From positions 1-64,000 of the forward strand of contig NZ_JAVAMP010000013.1 in NCBI RefSeq assembly GCF_030730905.1: 64,000 bases of DNA, read 5' to 3'. The stretch is from Chengkuizengella axinellae. Lineage in GTDB: Bacteria > Bacillota > Bacilli > Paenibacillales > KCTC-33759. The notes beneath the pieces are model-generated. The model did not search any database. It was not told the origin of the DNA and saw nothing but the letters and a program-made list of their open reading frames with translations. Positions 1-9,184 of this stretch are shown in pieces. Position 1 is the first letter of the stretch. Each line of letters starts with the position of its first letter. A program made the translations under genes and the position numbers.

Positions 1-69
1 TGCTGACTCTAGTTCAGATTAGAGTATATTTTCAAAGTAATACTCATTAAAAAATGAAAGGTGGATTCT

Positions 70-612
70 ATGTTTTCATATAAAATAGAGGATGATTTAT
101 ATTTAAAATTAATAGAGTTGAAAGATGCTGAAAAGATATTCCATTTAATTGATCAATCAAGAGATCACTTAAGGAAATGGCTTGGATGGGTTGACATGAC
201 AATCTTTGAGGATGATTATAAAAGGATTGTAGAGCAGTCATTAGTTCAATTTGCAGAAAACAAAAGTATTGATACAGTCATCATATATAAAGATAAATAC
301 GTAGGTAAAGCAGCCTTTAATAAAATCGATCCATCAATAAAGCAGGTGACACTTGCATATTGGTTAGGTAATGAATATCAGGGAAAGGGCATTATTACAA
401 AAGTGGTCAAATCATTAACAGATTACGCAATCCATGAGATGAACATGAACCGTGTAGAAATTCGTGTCGCAAAAGAAAATAAAAAAAGCAGGGCTGTACC
501 AGAAAGGTTGGACTTTGTTCAAGAAGGATGCATCAGAAGAGCGGAGTGGTTATATGACCATTATGTTGATCACACCGTTTATAGTATGTTAGCAGAGGAT
601 TGGATGAAGTAA
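70..612 (+). CDS. GNAT N-acetyltransferase, YdaF/RimL-like
   Basis: A 180-residue protein of the GNAT superfamily, in the group that acetylates ribosomal-protein N-termini or small-molecule amines using acetyl-CoA. Visible marks are the strand 'AYWLGNEYQGKGI' (the acetyl-CoA pyrophosphate loop, Q/R-x-x-G-x-G/A type) and the C-terminal 'NKKSRAVPERLDFVQEG' motif, which closely resembles B. subtilis YdaF. Length is normal for YdaF (about 183 residues). An in-frame GTG lies at 61, but GAAAGGTGG sits just before the ATG at 70, so the ATG is preferred. It is a stand-alone gene. Family assignment is firm; the acetyl acceptor is unknown. Confidence 0.85.
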   Translation: MFSYKIEDDLYLKLIELKDAEKIFHLIDQSRDHLRKWLGWVDMTIFEDDYKRIVEQSLVQFAENKSIDTVIIYKDKYVGKAAFNKIDPSIKQVTLAYWLGNEYQGKGIITKVVKSLTDYAIHEMNMNRVEIRVAKENKKSRAVPERLDFVQEGCIRRAEWLYDHYVDHTVYSMLAEDWMK

Positions 613-697
613 AATCATATATACGTTCTCTGATATCTTAGAATTGATATGTTAAAATAAAGATAAATATCAAGTTAAATGATTAGGAGAATGAAAG

Positions 698-1606
698 ATG
701 AGATATATTACAGCTCAAAAGGAGAACAGAACGTTTATAGGAATTACAGATGAACAGATGAACTTGGCATTCGATCTTTCCTTAGCAGATAAAGCCAAAC
801 ATCAAACACCTCAGTTACCTGAAACTATGATCGAGTGTATAACATTAGGAGAGGACTTTCTAGATTTATCAACTTCTCTACAACAATGGATCAAAGATGA
901 AACGGATTCAGACAAATATACATATCCCTTAAACCAAATTAAATTGTTGGCACCGATTCCTAGACCTACAAAAAATATATTTTGTATTGGAAAAAACTAT
1001 AAAGATCATGTGCTTGAAATGGGTAGTTCAGCAGACCTACCAACAGATCCCATTGTGTTTACAAAACCACCGACGGCTGTCATAGGACAGAAGGATATCA
1101 TACTGAATCACAAGCAGGTAACGGATGAATTAGATTATGAAGGGGAACTTGCAGTTGTCATTGGCAAAAAAGGAACAAATATCTCCCCAGAGCAAGCTCT
1201 TGACTATGTATTTGGATATACGATTATTAACGATATTACAGCTAGAGACCTCCAAAAGAAACACAAACAGTTTTTCATTGGAAAAAGTTTAGATTCTTCC
1301 TGCCCTATGGGACCTGTGATCGTTCATAAAAAAGAAATTGATAGTCCTAATAACCTAAACATCCAAACAAAAGTAAATGGAGAAGTAAGGCAAAACGCGA
1401 AAACGGATTTATTTATTTTTGATGTGGAAACGATTATTTCTATTCTTTCCAAGGGATTAACATTAGAACCAGGGGATATCATTGCGACAGGTACACCTGC
1501 TGGTGTTGGAAAAGGATTTAATCCACCTCGTTTATTGCAGCCAGGAGATGAGATTGAGATTGAAGTTGAAAAAATTGGGGTTTTAAAAAATACGGTTGAA
1601 GGCTAA
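698..1606 (+). CDS. Fumarylacetoacetate hydrolase-family protein
   Basis: A 302-residue cytoplasmic enzyme of the FAH superfamily: metal-dependent hydrolases, decarboxylases or isomerases acting on 2-oxo or beta-diketo acids. The N-terminal ~95 residues form the small domain. The catalytic fold starts at 'IFCIGKNYKDH' and carries 'DYEGELAVVIGKKG', 'NDITARDLQ', 'KSLDSSCPMGP' and the closing 'TGTPAGVG'. The acidic residues in 'YEGELAVV' and the downstream D in 'NDITARD' are the usual metal-site region. AGGAGA lies 7 nt before the ATG. The gene is monocistronic and followed by a hairpin terminator. The exact substrate (acylpyruvate or an oxaloacetate-like compound) cannot be read from the sequence. 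Confidence 0.88.
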   Translation: MRYITAQKENRTFIGITDEQMNLAFDLSLADKAKHQTPQLPETMIECITLGEDFLDLSTSLQQWIKDETDSDKYTYPLNQIKLLAPIPRPTKNIFCIGKNYKDHVLEMGSSADLPTDPIVFTKPPTAVIGQKDIILNHKQVTDELDYEGELAVVIGKKGTNISPEQALDYVFGYTIINDITARDLQKKHKQFFIGKSLDSSCPMGPVIVHKKEIDSPNNLNIQTKVNGEVRQNAKTDLFIFDVETIISILSKGLTLEPGDIIATGTPAGVGKGFNPPRLLQPGDEIEIEVEKIGVLKNTVEG

Positions 1607-1624
1607 ATATTGATTTTAAATTAT

Positions 1625-1669
1625 AGGTCGCCTTAAAGTGAAAGTACACTTATTAAGACGACCTTTTTA
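1625..1669. terminator. Bidirectional terminator
   Basis: Inverted repeat AGGTCG.CTTAA / TTAAGACGACCT followed by a T-rich run. It lies between the convergent hydrolase and chemotaxis-transducer genes and can serve both. Confidence 0.8.
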
Positions 1670-1688
1670 TTTTATTTAGATATCATAA

Positions 1689-2954
1689 CTACACTTTAAA
1701 CTTCTGTATCATTTCCTGAAGATCATAAGCCAATTTGTTCAATTGATTTGACGATGCAGCTATTTCTTCTGTTGATGCATTCTGTTCTTCAGTCAGTGCT
1801 GCGATGTGCTGGGATTTTGCAGAAGAGTGATCAGATACTTCTACAACTTCCTTTGCTAAATCTAACATACCATCAAAACCACTATGTACCTGTTCCATTG
1901 TTGCAGAAACACCTTGAAATTCATACGATACTTCTTGAATCATTTTTACAATTTCATTAAAGGTTTCCCCTGTTTGTCCAACTAAGGCATAACTATGATC
2001 AAATGAAGCTTTCCCTTCTTGTATAGCTGCTACAGCTTGTCCTGCTTCAGCTTGTATTTCTTGAATCAACTTGCTAATGTCCTCAGATGCTTTTGCTGAC
2101 TGTTCAGCAAGCTTTCTTACTTCGCCTGCTACCACTGCAAAACCTCTTCCATGTTCACCTGCGCGTGCCGCTTCAATCGAGGCATTTAGAGATAGAAGGT
2201 TCGTTTGCTGTGAAATCTCAGTAATCATTGTAATGATCTTCCCAATCTCCTGTGACTTTTCATCAAATGAATTTACGATATTGGAAGTATACGCTACTCT
2301 TTCTTCTAAATTCGTCATTTGCTTCATTCCAGCTTGAACAACCTGATTGCCATCTACTGCTTTGTCATTTGTTGTTTTTGTCATATCAAATACGGATTGA
2401 ACCGTTTCATTAATCTGATGAATCCCTTGCGATATGTCGTTTACAGATTGATAAGTATGATTCATTTTAGAAACTTGCTTTTCTGATCCAAAGGCTACTT
2501 CTTGGATCACATTCGTGATTTGATCTATAGATTGATAACTTTGTTCTGTAATCGCTGATAATTCATTAGATTGATCAGTAACTTGAGTAGAAACTTCATT
2601 CATTTTATGTAAAAGGTCTTTCCAACGATTTGCCATTTCATTCATTGCTGATGCAATAGGCTGCAGTTCCCCTACTTTATTCACATCTATTTTAGAAGTC
2701 AAATCACCAGCAGCTATTTGATTTACTCCACCAATAATATCCTTCATAGGCATAATAAATCTTCTAAAGTTTAGTATTGTAATTGTAGAACCTATGAGCA
2801 CTCCGCCAAGTGTGATACCAATCGTATTCATCCAAAATAACTTCCCTTGCAGATCAATCATAAATCCAATAGCACATCCCAAAAAGAGACCACCGAAAAT
2901 AATCAATATGATTGTTCTCAATAAATAACGAAAAAGTGAAACCGTATCTTTCAT
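1689..2954 (-). CDS. Methyl-accepting chemotaxis protein without a large extracellular domain
   Basis: A 421-residue transducer. Two membrane segments (about 13-33 and 39-62) are separated by only a few residues, so there is no room for a periplasmic-type ligand domain. A HAMP linker (about 63-115) follows, then a long coiled-coil signalling domain with the conserved hairpin tip near 245-290 ('[22 protein letters not shown]' region, which docks CheA and CheW). No CheR-type C-terminal pentapeptide is seen. GAGGAG precedes the ATG. The organism must therefore have Che proteins elsewhere. The input could be membrane state, an intracellular cue or a partner protein. Confidence 0.92.
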   Translation of the reverse strand: MKDTVSLFRYLLRTIILIIFGGLFLGCAIGFMIDLQGKLFWMNTIGITLGGVLIGSTITILNFRRFIMPMKDIIGGVNQIAAGDLTSKIDVNKVGELQPIASAMNEMANRWKDLLHKMNEVSTQVTDQSNELSAITEQSYQSIDQITNVIQEVAFGSEKQVSKMNHTYQSVNDISQGIHQINETVQSVFDMTKTTNDKAVDGNQVVQAGMKQMTNLEERVAYTSNIVNSFDEKSQEIGKIITMITEISQQTNLLSLNASIEAARAGEHGRGFAVVAGEVRKLAEQSAKASEDISKLIQEIQAEAGQAVAAIQEGKASFDHSYALVGQTGETFNEIVKMIQEVSYEFQGVSATMEQVHSGFDGMLDLAKEVVEVSDHSSAKSQHIAALTEEQNASTEEIAASSNQLNKLAYDLQEMIQKFKV

Positions 2955-3103
2955 ACGTTTGCTCCTCTACTAAAAAAAATTATTATTCAGGCTCATTATA
3001 CCATGCAATGAAAGATACTTTTGATAATTTTTTTTATTTGGGCACTTGCGTATTTGATCGAATGTTTAGAACAAAAATTATTATCGAAGTCTCTCGCATA
3101 TGT

Positions 3104-3152
3104 TATAAAAACATAGCAACCATCAATCATGATGATATGATTGATGGTTGCT
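3104..3152 (-). terminator. Terminator of the Hcp-like gene
   Basis: Perfect 16-bp stem (AGCAACCATCAATCAT and its complement) with a 6-nt loop. On the minus strand it is followed by ATGTTTTTAT. It lies directly downstream of the 3191-3745 gene. Confidence 0.85.
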
Positions 3153-3190
3153 ATCATATTATTATTTTCATAGATAACCTTTCCATAATA

Positions 3191-3745
3191 CTACTTAATA
3201 GGTTGATTTCTTATAAAATCCCACCCAAAAGATATGTTATTCTTAGTAATTCCATCATTACTGTAATACGTAACTATGATTTGGCCAGGAATTAATGTGA
3301 TTGTTTCATTCCCATTTTCCTGTACATAGTTAGTAAATTTTCCTTTACTAACTTCAACAGTGTAATATACAAATAAGTTAGCCTTAATATCTGATTGCCT
3401 AACAAAATTAAATACAGCATTCACTTCACTATTCGTAGCAAGTTGTTGAAGTATTGAAGAAGAAGCGACGTCAATTGGTTTAGTAAAGGTGATTCCATTC
3501 ACACCTAATTTACTAGTTGTTTTTAATGAATCAGTAGACACATTGTTAAACATACTCATTTGGAAATCTGAAACACCAATTGCACCTTCAAAACCCTTGA
3601 CCTCACCAGCTCCCTTAACTCCTTCAAGTTCTAAATAAATATCATCGTTTGTGGAAGCCATCACAGTGAATGGCTGTACTAACATTAGTATAGAGATAAG
3701 AATTGCTGTAATGAGCAAAAGTAATCGATCTTTTTTTATTGACAA
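3191..3745 (-). CDS. Secreted protein with Hcp-like (type VI tube) fold signature
   Basis: A 184-residue protein with a clear Sec signal peptide: KKDR, a hydrophobic core at about 7-29, and a likely cut after 'VMAS'. The mature part follows the Hcp/Hcp1 family pattern: 'YLELEGVKGAG', 'FEGAIGVSDFQ', 'ITFTKPIDVASSSIL', a 'NFVRQ' strand, and 'YYTVEVSKG' near the end. Proteobacterial Hcp forms the inner tube of type VI systems, but no other secretion component is nearby and the protein is exported by Sec, so a tube role is not supported. Start is TTG at 3745, chosen because GGAGGAG lies 9 nt upstream; the nearby ATG is in another frame and stops at once. Fold call is by pattern only. Confidence 0.6.
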   Translation of the reverse strand: MSIKKDRLLLLITAILISILMLVQPFTVMASTNDDIYLELEGVKGAGEVKGFEGAIGVSDFQMSMFNNVSTDSLKTTSKLGVNGITFTKPIDVASSSILQQLATNSEVNAVFNFVRQSDIKANLFVYYTVEVSKGKFTNYVQENGNETITLIPGQIIVTYYSNDGITKNNISFGWDFIRNQPIK

Positions 3746-3823
3746 TACATATCACTCCTCCATCGTTAAAATCTTTATATAGATATGTATGCAGAGATCG
3801 TCCTTATACTTCCATTCTTGGCA

Positions 3824-4591
3824 TTAGGATTTTAATTGCCTTTTAACATATTTCAACTCCGAAACAATCAAAAATGATATGACTACTAATAAAAACCATG
3901 AAGTAATTTTACTAAAATGAACCAACTGCCAGTAATTTGATTGATTAGGATATTGCCAGGCTCCTAAAAAGGTTGATATATTCTCTGCAATCCAAATAAA
4001 AAAACCAATGAAAAGAAAAGACAATACTATAGGCATATAGAACACTTTATTCATCAATGTGTACAGAACTCGAGTACGGTAAAAAAGAATAAACATAAAT
4101 ATAATTAGAAACCATCTTATATCAGGCAGAATAAAATTTGTATAAAAATTTAAATAAATGAGTCCCCCTAAACTCCAGACCAACATACGATTTGGCCAGT
4201 ATATAAGTCTAAGATTTAATCTTCGCCATGACTGACACATATAACTTGCCACACTCGCATACATGAATCCACTATATAATGGGACACCAAAGATTTTTGT
4301 ATGAGCCTCCTCAGGGTAACTCCACGATCCTATATTTACTTTGTAGAGTTCCAAAGCTAATCCAATCAAATGGAACACTGCAATTACTTTTAACTCATCC
4401 CTGGATTCTAGACCGCTTTTTAACATTAACCATTGGATAACGAGACAACTGATTAATATGAAATCATATCGAGGTAAGTATGATATTTGAACTAATTTTG
4501 AAATGGCAAGCGTTAGGAATATACTCACTGGGAAAATACAAGACATTGCCTGATGATAGACAAAGATAATAAATAGTTTTGCATATTTCAT
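3824..4591 (-). CDS. DUF817 integral membrane protein (YoaT-like)
   Basis: A 255-residue, highly hydrophobic protein with about seven to eight predicted membrane helices and aromatic-rich loops such as 'GSWSYPEEAHTKIFGVPLYSGFMYASV'. This pattern and length match the DUF817 family (B. subtilis YoaT), whose function is unknown. It is not coupled to a neighbour: the Hcp-like gene lies downstream on the same strand with a gap of about 78 nt, and the divergent sensor kinase is about 160 nt upstream. Confidence 0.75.
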   Translation of the reverse strand: MKYAKLFIIFVYHQAMSCIFPVSIFLTLAISKLVQISYLPRYDFILISCLVIQWLMLKSGLESRDELKVIAVFHLIGLALELYKVNIGSWSYPEEAHTKIFGVPLYSGFMYASVASYMCQSWRRLNLRLIYWPNRMLVWSLGGLIYLNFYTNFILPDIRWFLIIFMFILFYRTRVLYTLMNKVFYMPIVLSFLFIGFFIWIAENISTFLGAWQYPNQSNYWQLVHFSKITSWFLLVVISFLIVSELKYVKRQLKS

Positions 4592-4674
4592 TATTTTTTA
4601 TCACTTCCCCTATAATACTTTAAAACATATCATAACATCGACCAGCATTATAAAAAAAAGAATGTAGGACAAAA

Positions 4675-4688
4675 TGTAAGCGTTTCTG
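4675..4688 (+). promoter_or_regulatory. Imperfect cre-like site before the sensor kinase
   Basis: TGTAAGCGTTTCTG matches the CcpA consensus TGWAANCGNTWNCA except in the last two bases. It lies about 65 nt upstream of the kinase start, close to a possible -10 element (TACAAT). A weak call on its own; the perfect cre before tctC makes it more plausible. Confidence 0.4.
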
Positions 4689-4753
4689 ATTATTGTTTGA
4701 TACAATATAAGTACAAATCTCTTTGACATTTGTCAGAAGTAAGGACTCATACT

Positions 4754-6355
4754 ATGAAACCTCTAAAATTGCAAACTAAAATGGCATTATTAATATTAAC
4801 TCTACTCGTTTTTGTCATCTTGATTCTAAGCAGTGTGTTTGCCTATTTTATATCTAACAGCTTAGAAGATCAAATAGGCAACCGTGCTTTAAACATCGCT
4901 AAAACAGTAGCTATTATGCCAGAAGTGAACAGAGGGTTTAAATTAGAAGATCCTTCTACTATTATTCAACCTTTAGCAGAAGAAGTTCGTATTCAAACGG
5001 GTGCTGAATTTGTTGTAGTAGGAAATATTGATTCCGTAAGATACTCACACCCAGTAACAGAGAGAATTGGTCAAACGATGGTGGGAGGAGACAACGATCG
5101 GGCTTTACTTCAAGGAGAATCATATACTTCCAAAGCCACTGGTACATTAGGTCCTTCCTTGCGAGGTAAGACACCAATTTTTGATGAATCTGGCGAAATT
5201 ATTGGCATTGTATCTGTTGGTTTCTTAATTGAGGATATAGAACTTATTCTAGATTCATATCAACGTAAAGTTTTATTTCTTACCATTCTTGTTTCTGTGA
5301 TAGGAATTATTGGTGCTCTATATATTGCTAAAGGGTTTAAAAAAGCAATTTTCGGTTTAGAACCTAGAGAAATTGCTAGTTTGTTTATAGAAAAAAATGC
5401 AATTTTAGAGTCCATTCATGAAGGAATCATTGCTATCAATGTTGAAGGAAACATTACTTTAGTAAATCAAAAGGCATATCAAATCATTAATAAACATCCT
5501 TCAGAAAATATCATTGGCAAAAACATATTGGAAATTTTGCCTCATACTAAAATGCTTGATGTTTTACACTCAAAAGAGAGTCAATTTAATCAGGAACTAA
5601 AGATCGGAGATAACGAAATCATTGCTAATCGAGTCCCTATTTTTGATAAAAAACAAATTGTGGGCGTTGTTTCTAGTTTTCGGAACAAAACAGAAATCGA
5701 TCAATTAACAAAAGAACTCTCACAAGTGCAGTCATATGCTGAAGCATTAAGAGCACAAACACACGAATATTCAAACAAGCTTTACACAATTTCAGGTTTG
5801 ATTCAACTGGCATCCTATCAGGAGGCTATAGATTTTATAAATAAAGAAACAACAGATTATCAAAATTTAGTTGAATTTCTGATGTCAGCCATACCAGATA
5901 CGATGATTGCAGCCTTATTGCTAGGAAAATATAATCGAGCTCACGAGCTTAAAACTGAAATGATCATTGACAATGAAAGCAGTATGAAAGATATTCCTGA
6001 TGAATTAAATCAAGAAAAAATAGTTACAATTATAGGTAATTTAATTGATAATGCTTTTGAGGCTACTTTATCTACAGATAAAAACAAAATTGTAAAAATA
6101 TTTATGACAGACATCGGTAATGATCTCATATTTGAAATTGAGGATTCTGGATCTGGTGTACAAGAAGAAGATATTCAATATATTTTCCAAAAAGGATTTA
6201 GTAAAAAGCAAGGTGAAGACCGAGGAATCGGATTATACTTAGTTGATAAAGCAGTCAAATATTTAAATGGTTATATTACGGTATCCCAAAGTGATCTTGG
6301 GGGGGCAGTATTTACAGTAGCCATACCCAAACGCACCCCAAAAAGTGAGGCTTAA
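4754..6355 (+). CDS. Sensor histidine kinase, CitA/DcuS family
   Basis: A 533-residue membrane kinase. TM1 is about 9-33, then an extracellular PAS-like (sCache) sensor of ~135 residues, TM2 near 170-193, a cytoplasmic PAS domain, a dimerisation helix with the phospho-acceptor His in 'RAQTHEYSNKLYTISG', and an ATPase domain with N box 'NLIDNAFEAT' and 'DSGSGV', 'GIGLYLV'. This architecture is that of kinases sensing citrate, C4-dicarboxylates or malate. With the response regulator 86 nt downstream and a tripartite tricarboxylate transporter next door, the likely stimulus is an extracellular di/tricarboxylate. TTG at 4730 has no ribosome site; ATG at 4754 has TAAGGA 8 nt upstream. The last codons lie inside a dispersed repeat (family A). 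Confidence 0.88.
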   Translation: MKPLKLQTKMALLILTLLVFVILILSSVFAYFISNSLEDQIGNRALNIAKTVAIMPEVNRGFKLEDPSTIIQPLAEEVRIQTGAEFVVVGNIDSVRYSHPVTERIGQTMVGGDNDRALLQGESYTSKATGTLGPSLRGKTPIFDESGEIIGIVSVGFLIEDIELILDSYQRKVLFLTILVSVIGIIGALYIAKGFKKAIFGLEPREIASLFIEKNAILESIHEGIIAINVEGNITLVNQKAYQIINKHPSENIIGKNILEILPHTKMLDVLHSKESQFNQELKIGDNEIIANRVPIFDKKQIVGVVSSFRNKTEIDQLTKELSQVQSYAEALRAQTHEYSNKLYTISGLIQLASYQEAIDFINKETTDYQNLVEFLMSAIPDTMIAALLLGKYNRAHELKTEMIIDNESSMKDIPDELNQEKIVTIIGNLIDNAFEATLSTDKNKIVKIFMTDIGNDLIFEIEDSGSGVQEEDIQYIFQKGFSKKQGEDRGIGLYLVDKAVKYLNGYITVSQSDLGGAVFTVAIPKRTPKSEA

Positions 6356-6398
6356 TCCAAGGTGAAAACTCCTATTACTTTCCGGGGACCCCATAGCC
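6336..6398 (+). repeat. Family A palindromic repeat, copy 3 (overlaps kinase 3' end)
   Basis: Starts CCCCAAAAAGTGA and ends ACTTTCCGGGGACCCCATAGCC; the outer arms are complementary. The same element occurs twice between ilvH and ilvC. Here it supplies the C-terminal residues T-P-K-S-E-A and the stop codon of the kinase. Confidence 0.75.
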
Positions 6399-6441
6399 TT
6401 AATATTTCAAAATAAATGAAGCAAAGCAAGGAGGGACTAAA

Positions 6442-7122
6442 ATGAAAAACATTCAAGTATTTATTGTAGAAGATGACCTTAAAATTGCAGAAATCAATCG
6501 TCGTTTCACAGAAAAAATCCCTGGATACGAAGTCTGTGGCATTTCAACAAATTTAACTGAGGCTAAAGAAATGATAGACATATTAAATCCAGATTTAGTT
6601 TTATTGGATATTTATTTTGCTGATGGAAATGGCATAGATTTATTGTGGTTCATTCGTCAAAAGTATAAAAATACAGATGTTATCATGATTACTGCTGCAA
6701 AGGAAGTAGATCGGGTACAAAGCGCCATTCGAGGAGGCGCTATTGATTATATTATTAAACCTATCATTTTTCAAAGATTTCAACAAACCCTAGAAAAATA
6801 TAAAAATTATAAGCAGCAAATTGCATCGATGAGTCATGTAGATCAGCAACAAGTGGACCATTTATTTGATACGGTCCATAAACAAACTAAACTCTCTGAA
6901 ACACTTATTCCAAAAGGTATTGATCCAATCACTTTAGATAAAATTAAAAATCATATGAATAACAAAGAAGATGGAATAACAGCTGAACAGCTGGGAAATG
7001 AAATCGGAGTTAGCCGTACTACTTCACGCAGATATTTAGAGTTTATGGTTTCTATGGGGGATATTCGCGCAGAATTAACTTATGGAAGTGTAGGTCGTCC
7101 TGAACGCAGATATTATATATAA
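6442..7122 (+). CDS. Response regulator, CitB/DctR/MalR family
   Basis: A 226-residue regulator. The receiver domain (1-120) has acidic residues 'EDD' near the N-terminus, the phospho-acceptor Asp in 'LVLLDIYF', the switch Thr in 'MITAA' and the Lys in 'IIKPI'. The C-terminal winged-helix part contains 'GITAEQLGNEIGVSRTTSRRYLEFMVSMG', the HTH typical of CitT, DcuR and MalR. It is preceded by AAGGAGGGA and forms a pair with the kinase at 4754. By analogy with CitST and MalKR of bacilli it probably activates the facing tctCBA operon; this is inference from gene order. Confidence 0.9.
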   Translation: MKNIQVFIVEDDLKIAEINRRFTEKIPGYEVCGISTNLTEAKEMIDILNPDLVLLDIYFADGNGIDLLWFIRQKYKNTDVIMITAAKEVDRVQSAIRGGAIDYIIKPIIFQRFQQTLEKYKNYKQQIASMSHVDQQQVDHLFDTVHKQTKLSETLIPKGIDPITLDKIKNHMNNKEDGITAEQLGNEIGVSRTTSRRYLEFMVSMGDIRAELTYGSVGRPERRYYI

Positions 7123-7166
7123 CATAGCAAAGTAAACATAAACGTTACTTTGCTATGTTATTATTT
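7121..7166. terminator. Bidirectional terminator
   Basis: Perfect 15-bp inverted repeat (AACATAGCAAAGTAA / TTACTTTGCTATGTT) with a 9-nt loop. It overlaps the regulator's stop codon and lies between the convergent regulator and tctA genes. Confidence 0.85.
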
Positions 7167-7171
7167 AAAAC

Positions 7172-8665
7172 TCAAACTTCTTGTTTATTTTTACTTAATC
7201 TTTTTCTTATCATTGGTAGTACTAGAGAAAGAATAGAAACTCCAATCAATATTGCAGATATTGGACTTTGTACAAAGGTTAGGTAATCTCCTTTAGAAAT
7301 AATTAAAGCTTGTCGGAAAGATGTTTCCATCATACCACCTAAAATAAAAGCTAAGATAAGTGGAGCAGCTGGGAAAGACAATAATCTCATTACATACCCT
7401 AATACACCAAACCCCAATAATAAATACAAATCAAATGTATTAAAACTAATACCATATACTCCTATAAGACAGAATACGATAACTAAGGATATTAATAATC
7501 GCTTAGGAATATATAAAATTTTCGCAATCAATGGAATTAACGGTAAATTTAAAATCAATAAAAAGATATTTCCAAAATACATACTGGCAATGACTCCCCA
7601 GAATACATTAGGTTCATCCTGCATCAGTAAGGGACCTGGAGTAACTCCAGCAACGAGCAATGCTCCTAGTAAAACTGCTGTTGTACCGGAACCTGGAATA
7701 CCTAACGTTAACAATGGAACAAACGCACCACTAGTAGCCGCATTATTCGATGCTTCTGGTGCTGCTAAACCTTTAATATTCCCTTTACCGAAGGTCTCTG
7801 GATTCTTAGAAATTCTCTTTTCTGTAATATAAGACAAAAATGATGCTATGGTTGCTCCGGCCCCTGGAAGAACTCCAATGATAAATCCTAATACAGAATG
7901 TCTTGCGATTGGACCTGAAATTTCTTTTGCCTCTTGTTTTGTCACTCTTAAGCTTCCAACTTCTGAACCACTATTATTCTCTTTATTCCTAGTTAATACT
8001 AAATTTGTTACTTCTGCTAATGCAAATAATCCTAAAGCGATCACCAAAAAATCAATTCCGTCTAACAAATTTACTGAGCCAAATGTAAACCTTGCCGTAC
8101 CAGTTAATAAATCCCTACCTACTGTTGCAATCATAAGACCTATGACTGCTGAGATTAATGCTTTTATCGTTGACCCTTCCGACAAACTTGAAATGGCTGA
8201 CAACCCTAAAAACATTAATGCAAAATATTCAGTTGGTCCAAATTGTGTTGCGAAACTTGCCATCATTGGCGCTACCAACATTAATGCAAAAACACTAATT
8301 GTACCTCCACCAAATGATGATATTGCAGCAATGGCTAATGCTTTCCCTGCTTTGCCTTGTTTAGCTAATGGATAACCATCAAATGATGTAGCAACTGTTC
8401 CTGAAACCCCTGGTGCGTTTAATAGAATAGATGAGGTTGAACCTCCGAATATTGCTCCATAATATACTCCTGCCATTAATATTAAAGCAGAGGCAGGTTC
8501 CATTCCATAACTCAAAGGAATCATGATAGCAATTGCAGATATTGGACCCAAACCTGGAAGCATACCAATGACTGTTCCAGATAAAACACCAATAAAAACA
8601 AACAACATGTTTTTTAAACTTAATGCCACTGCAAATCCGTTTAATATATTTTCAATCACTTCCAT
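7172..8665 (-). CDS. tctA: Tripartite tricarboxylate transporter, large membrane subunit TctA
   Basis: A 497-residue protein with about 11-12 membrane helices. The N-terminal signature 'LSGTVIGMLPGLGPISAIAIMIPLSYGMEP' and the glycine-rich 'GGSTSSILLNAPG' are diagnostic of TctA, as is the inverted-repeat counterpart 'IIGVLPGAGATIASFLSY' and 'TLGIPGSGTTAVLLGALL'. It forms the permease channel for a citrate-like substrate delivered by TctC, driven by an ion gradient. It is the last gene of tctC-tctB-tctA, 18 nt after tctB. Confidence 0.95.
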   Translation of the reverse strand: MEVIENILNGFAVALSLKNMLFVFIGVLSGTVIGMLPGLGPISAIAIMIPLSYGMEPASALILMAGVYYGAIFGGSTSSILLNAPGVSGTVATSFDGYPLAKQGKAGKALAIAAISSFGGGTISVFALMLVAPMMASFATQFGPTEYFALMFLGLSAISSLSEGSTIKALISAVIGLMIATVGRDLLTGTARFTFGSVNLLDGIDFLVIALGLFALAEVTNLVLTRNKENNSGSEVGSLRVTKQEAKEISGPIARHSVLGFIIGVLPGAGATIASFLSYITEKRISKNPETFGKGNIKGLAAPEASNNAATSGAFVPLLTLGIPGSGTTAVLLGALLVAGVTPGPLLMQDEPNVFWGVIASMYFGNIFLLILNLPLIPLIAKILYIPKRLLISLVIVFCLIGVYGISFNTFDLYLLLGFGVLGYVMRLLSFPAAPLILAFILGGMMETSFRQALIISKGDYLTFVQSPISAILIGVSILSLVLPMIRKRLSKNKQEV

Positions 8666-8683
8666 TACGTTCCCCTCCTCCTC

Positions 8684-9142
8684 TTAAAATGGTAAAATTC
8701 CTGATGGTAAAGATAGACCTAGTAATTCATTAAAGGAAAAATAAATAACGAGGGTAAATGTAACAAAAACAATGAGCATTCTAATCCAGTTTGTATAACC
8801 TAGCAATCTTGAAGTAGCTGTTAAAAATAAAATAGTAACAATAATAAAGCCAATGGCTTCTAGTAATAAAATATATAAAAGTACAAATAAAACAATGAGT
8901 AACAACAAACTTATTTCCTTTTTGGATATGTTTCTTTTAGCCTTCTCTTGTTCTGTTTCCTCTTTATTTTCAATAAATAATAAAACAGATAATACTAACA
9001 ATAAATAACCTAACCCCTTTGGCATAATATCTGCATCTATTTTTGCAAAGGGTGAGGGTTCTATTTGATAGCTAAATAACAAATAGAACATTGAAAATAA
9101 AAATATCACGATGGATACTTTACGATTCATGGAGTTTAGCAT
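8684..9142 (-). CDS. tctB: Tripartite tricarboxylate transporter, small membrane subunit TctB
   Basis: A 152-residue protein with four hydrophobic segments (about 12-26, 43-56, 79-100 and 107-125, with a further hydrophobic C-terminus), as expected for TctB. Sequence conservation in this family is low, so the call rests on length, topology and position between tctC and tctA. The in-frame GTG at 9151 is less likely than the ATG at 9142, which has TAGGTG 6 nt upstream. Confidence 0.85.
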   Translation of the reverse strand: MLNSMNRKVSIVIFLFSMFYLLFSYQIEPSPFAKIDADIMPKGLGYLLLVLSVLLFIENKEETEQEKAKRNISKKEISLLLLIVLFVLLYILLLEAIGFIIVTILFLTATSRLLGYTNWIRMLIVFVTFTLVIYFSFNELLGLSLPSGILPF

Positions 9143-9184
9143 TTTAGTCACCTACTACTCAAATTTGAAATCACTTTTAAGAAT

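Noticed and set aside
2912-3295. A 127-codon plus-strand frame across the transducer start and terminator
   Set aside because: Covers a promoter region, a perfect terminator hairpin and the 3' end of the opposite gene; no ribosome site.
3191-3745. Reading the Hcp-like gene as evidence for a type VI secretion system
   Set aside because: No sheath, baseplate, VgrG or ClpV gene is present and the protein carries a Sec signal peptide.
7590-8375. Two long plus-strand frames opposite tctA
   Set aside because: Shadow frames of a highly conserved membrane protein; composition follows the reverse strand of tctA.
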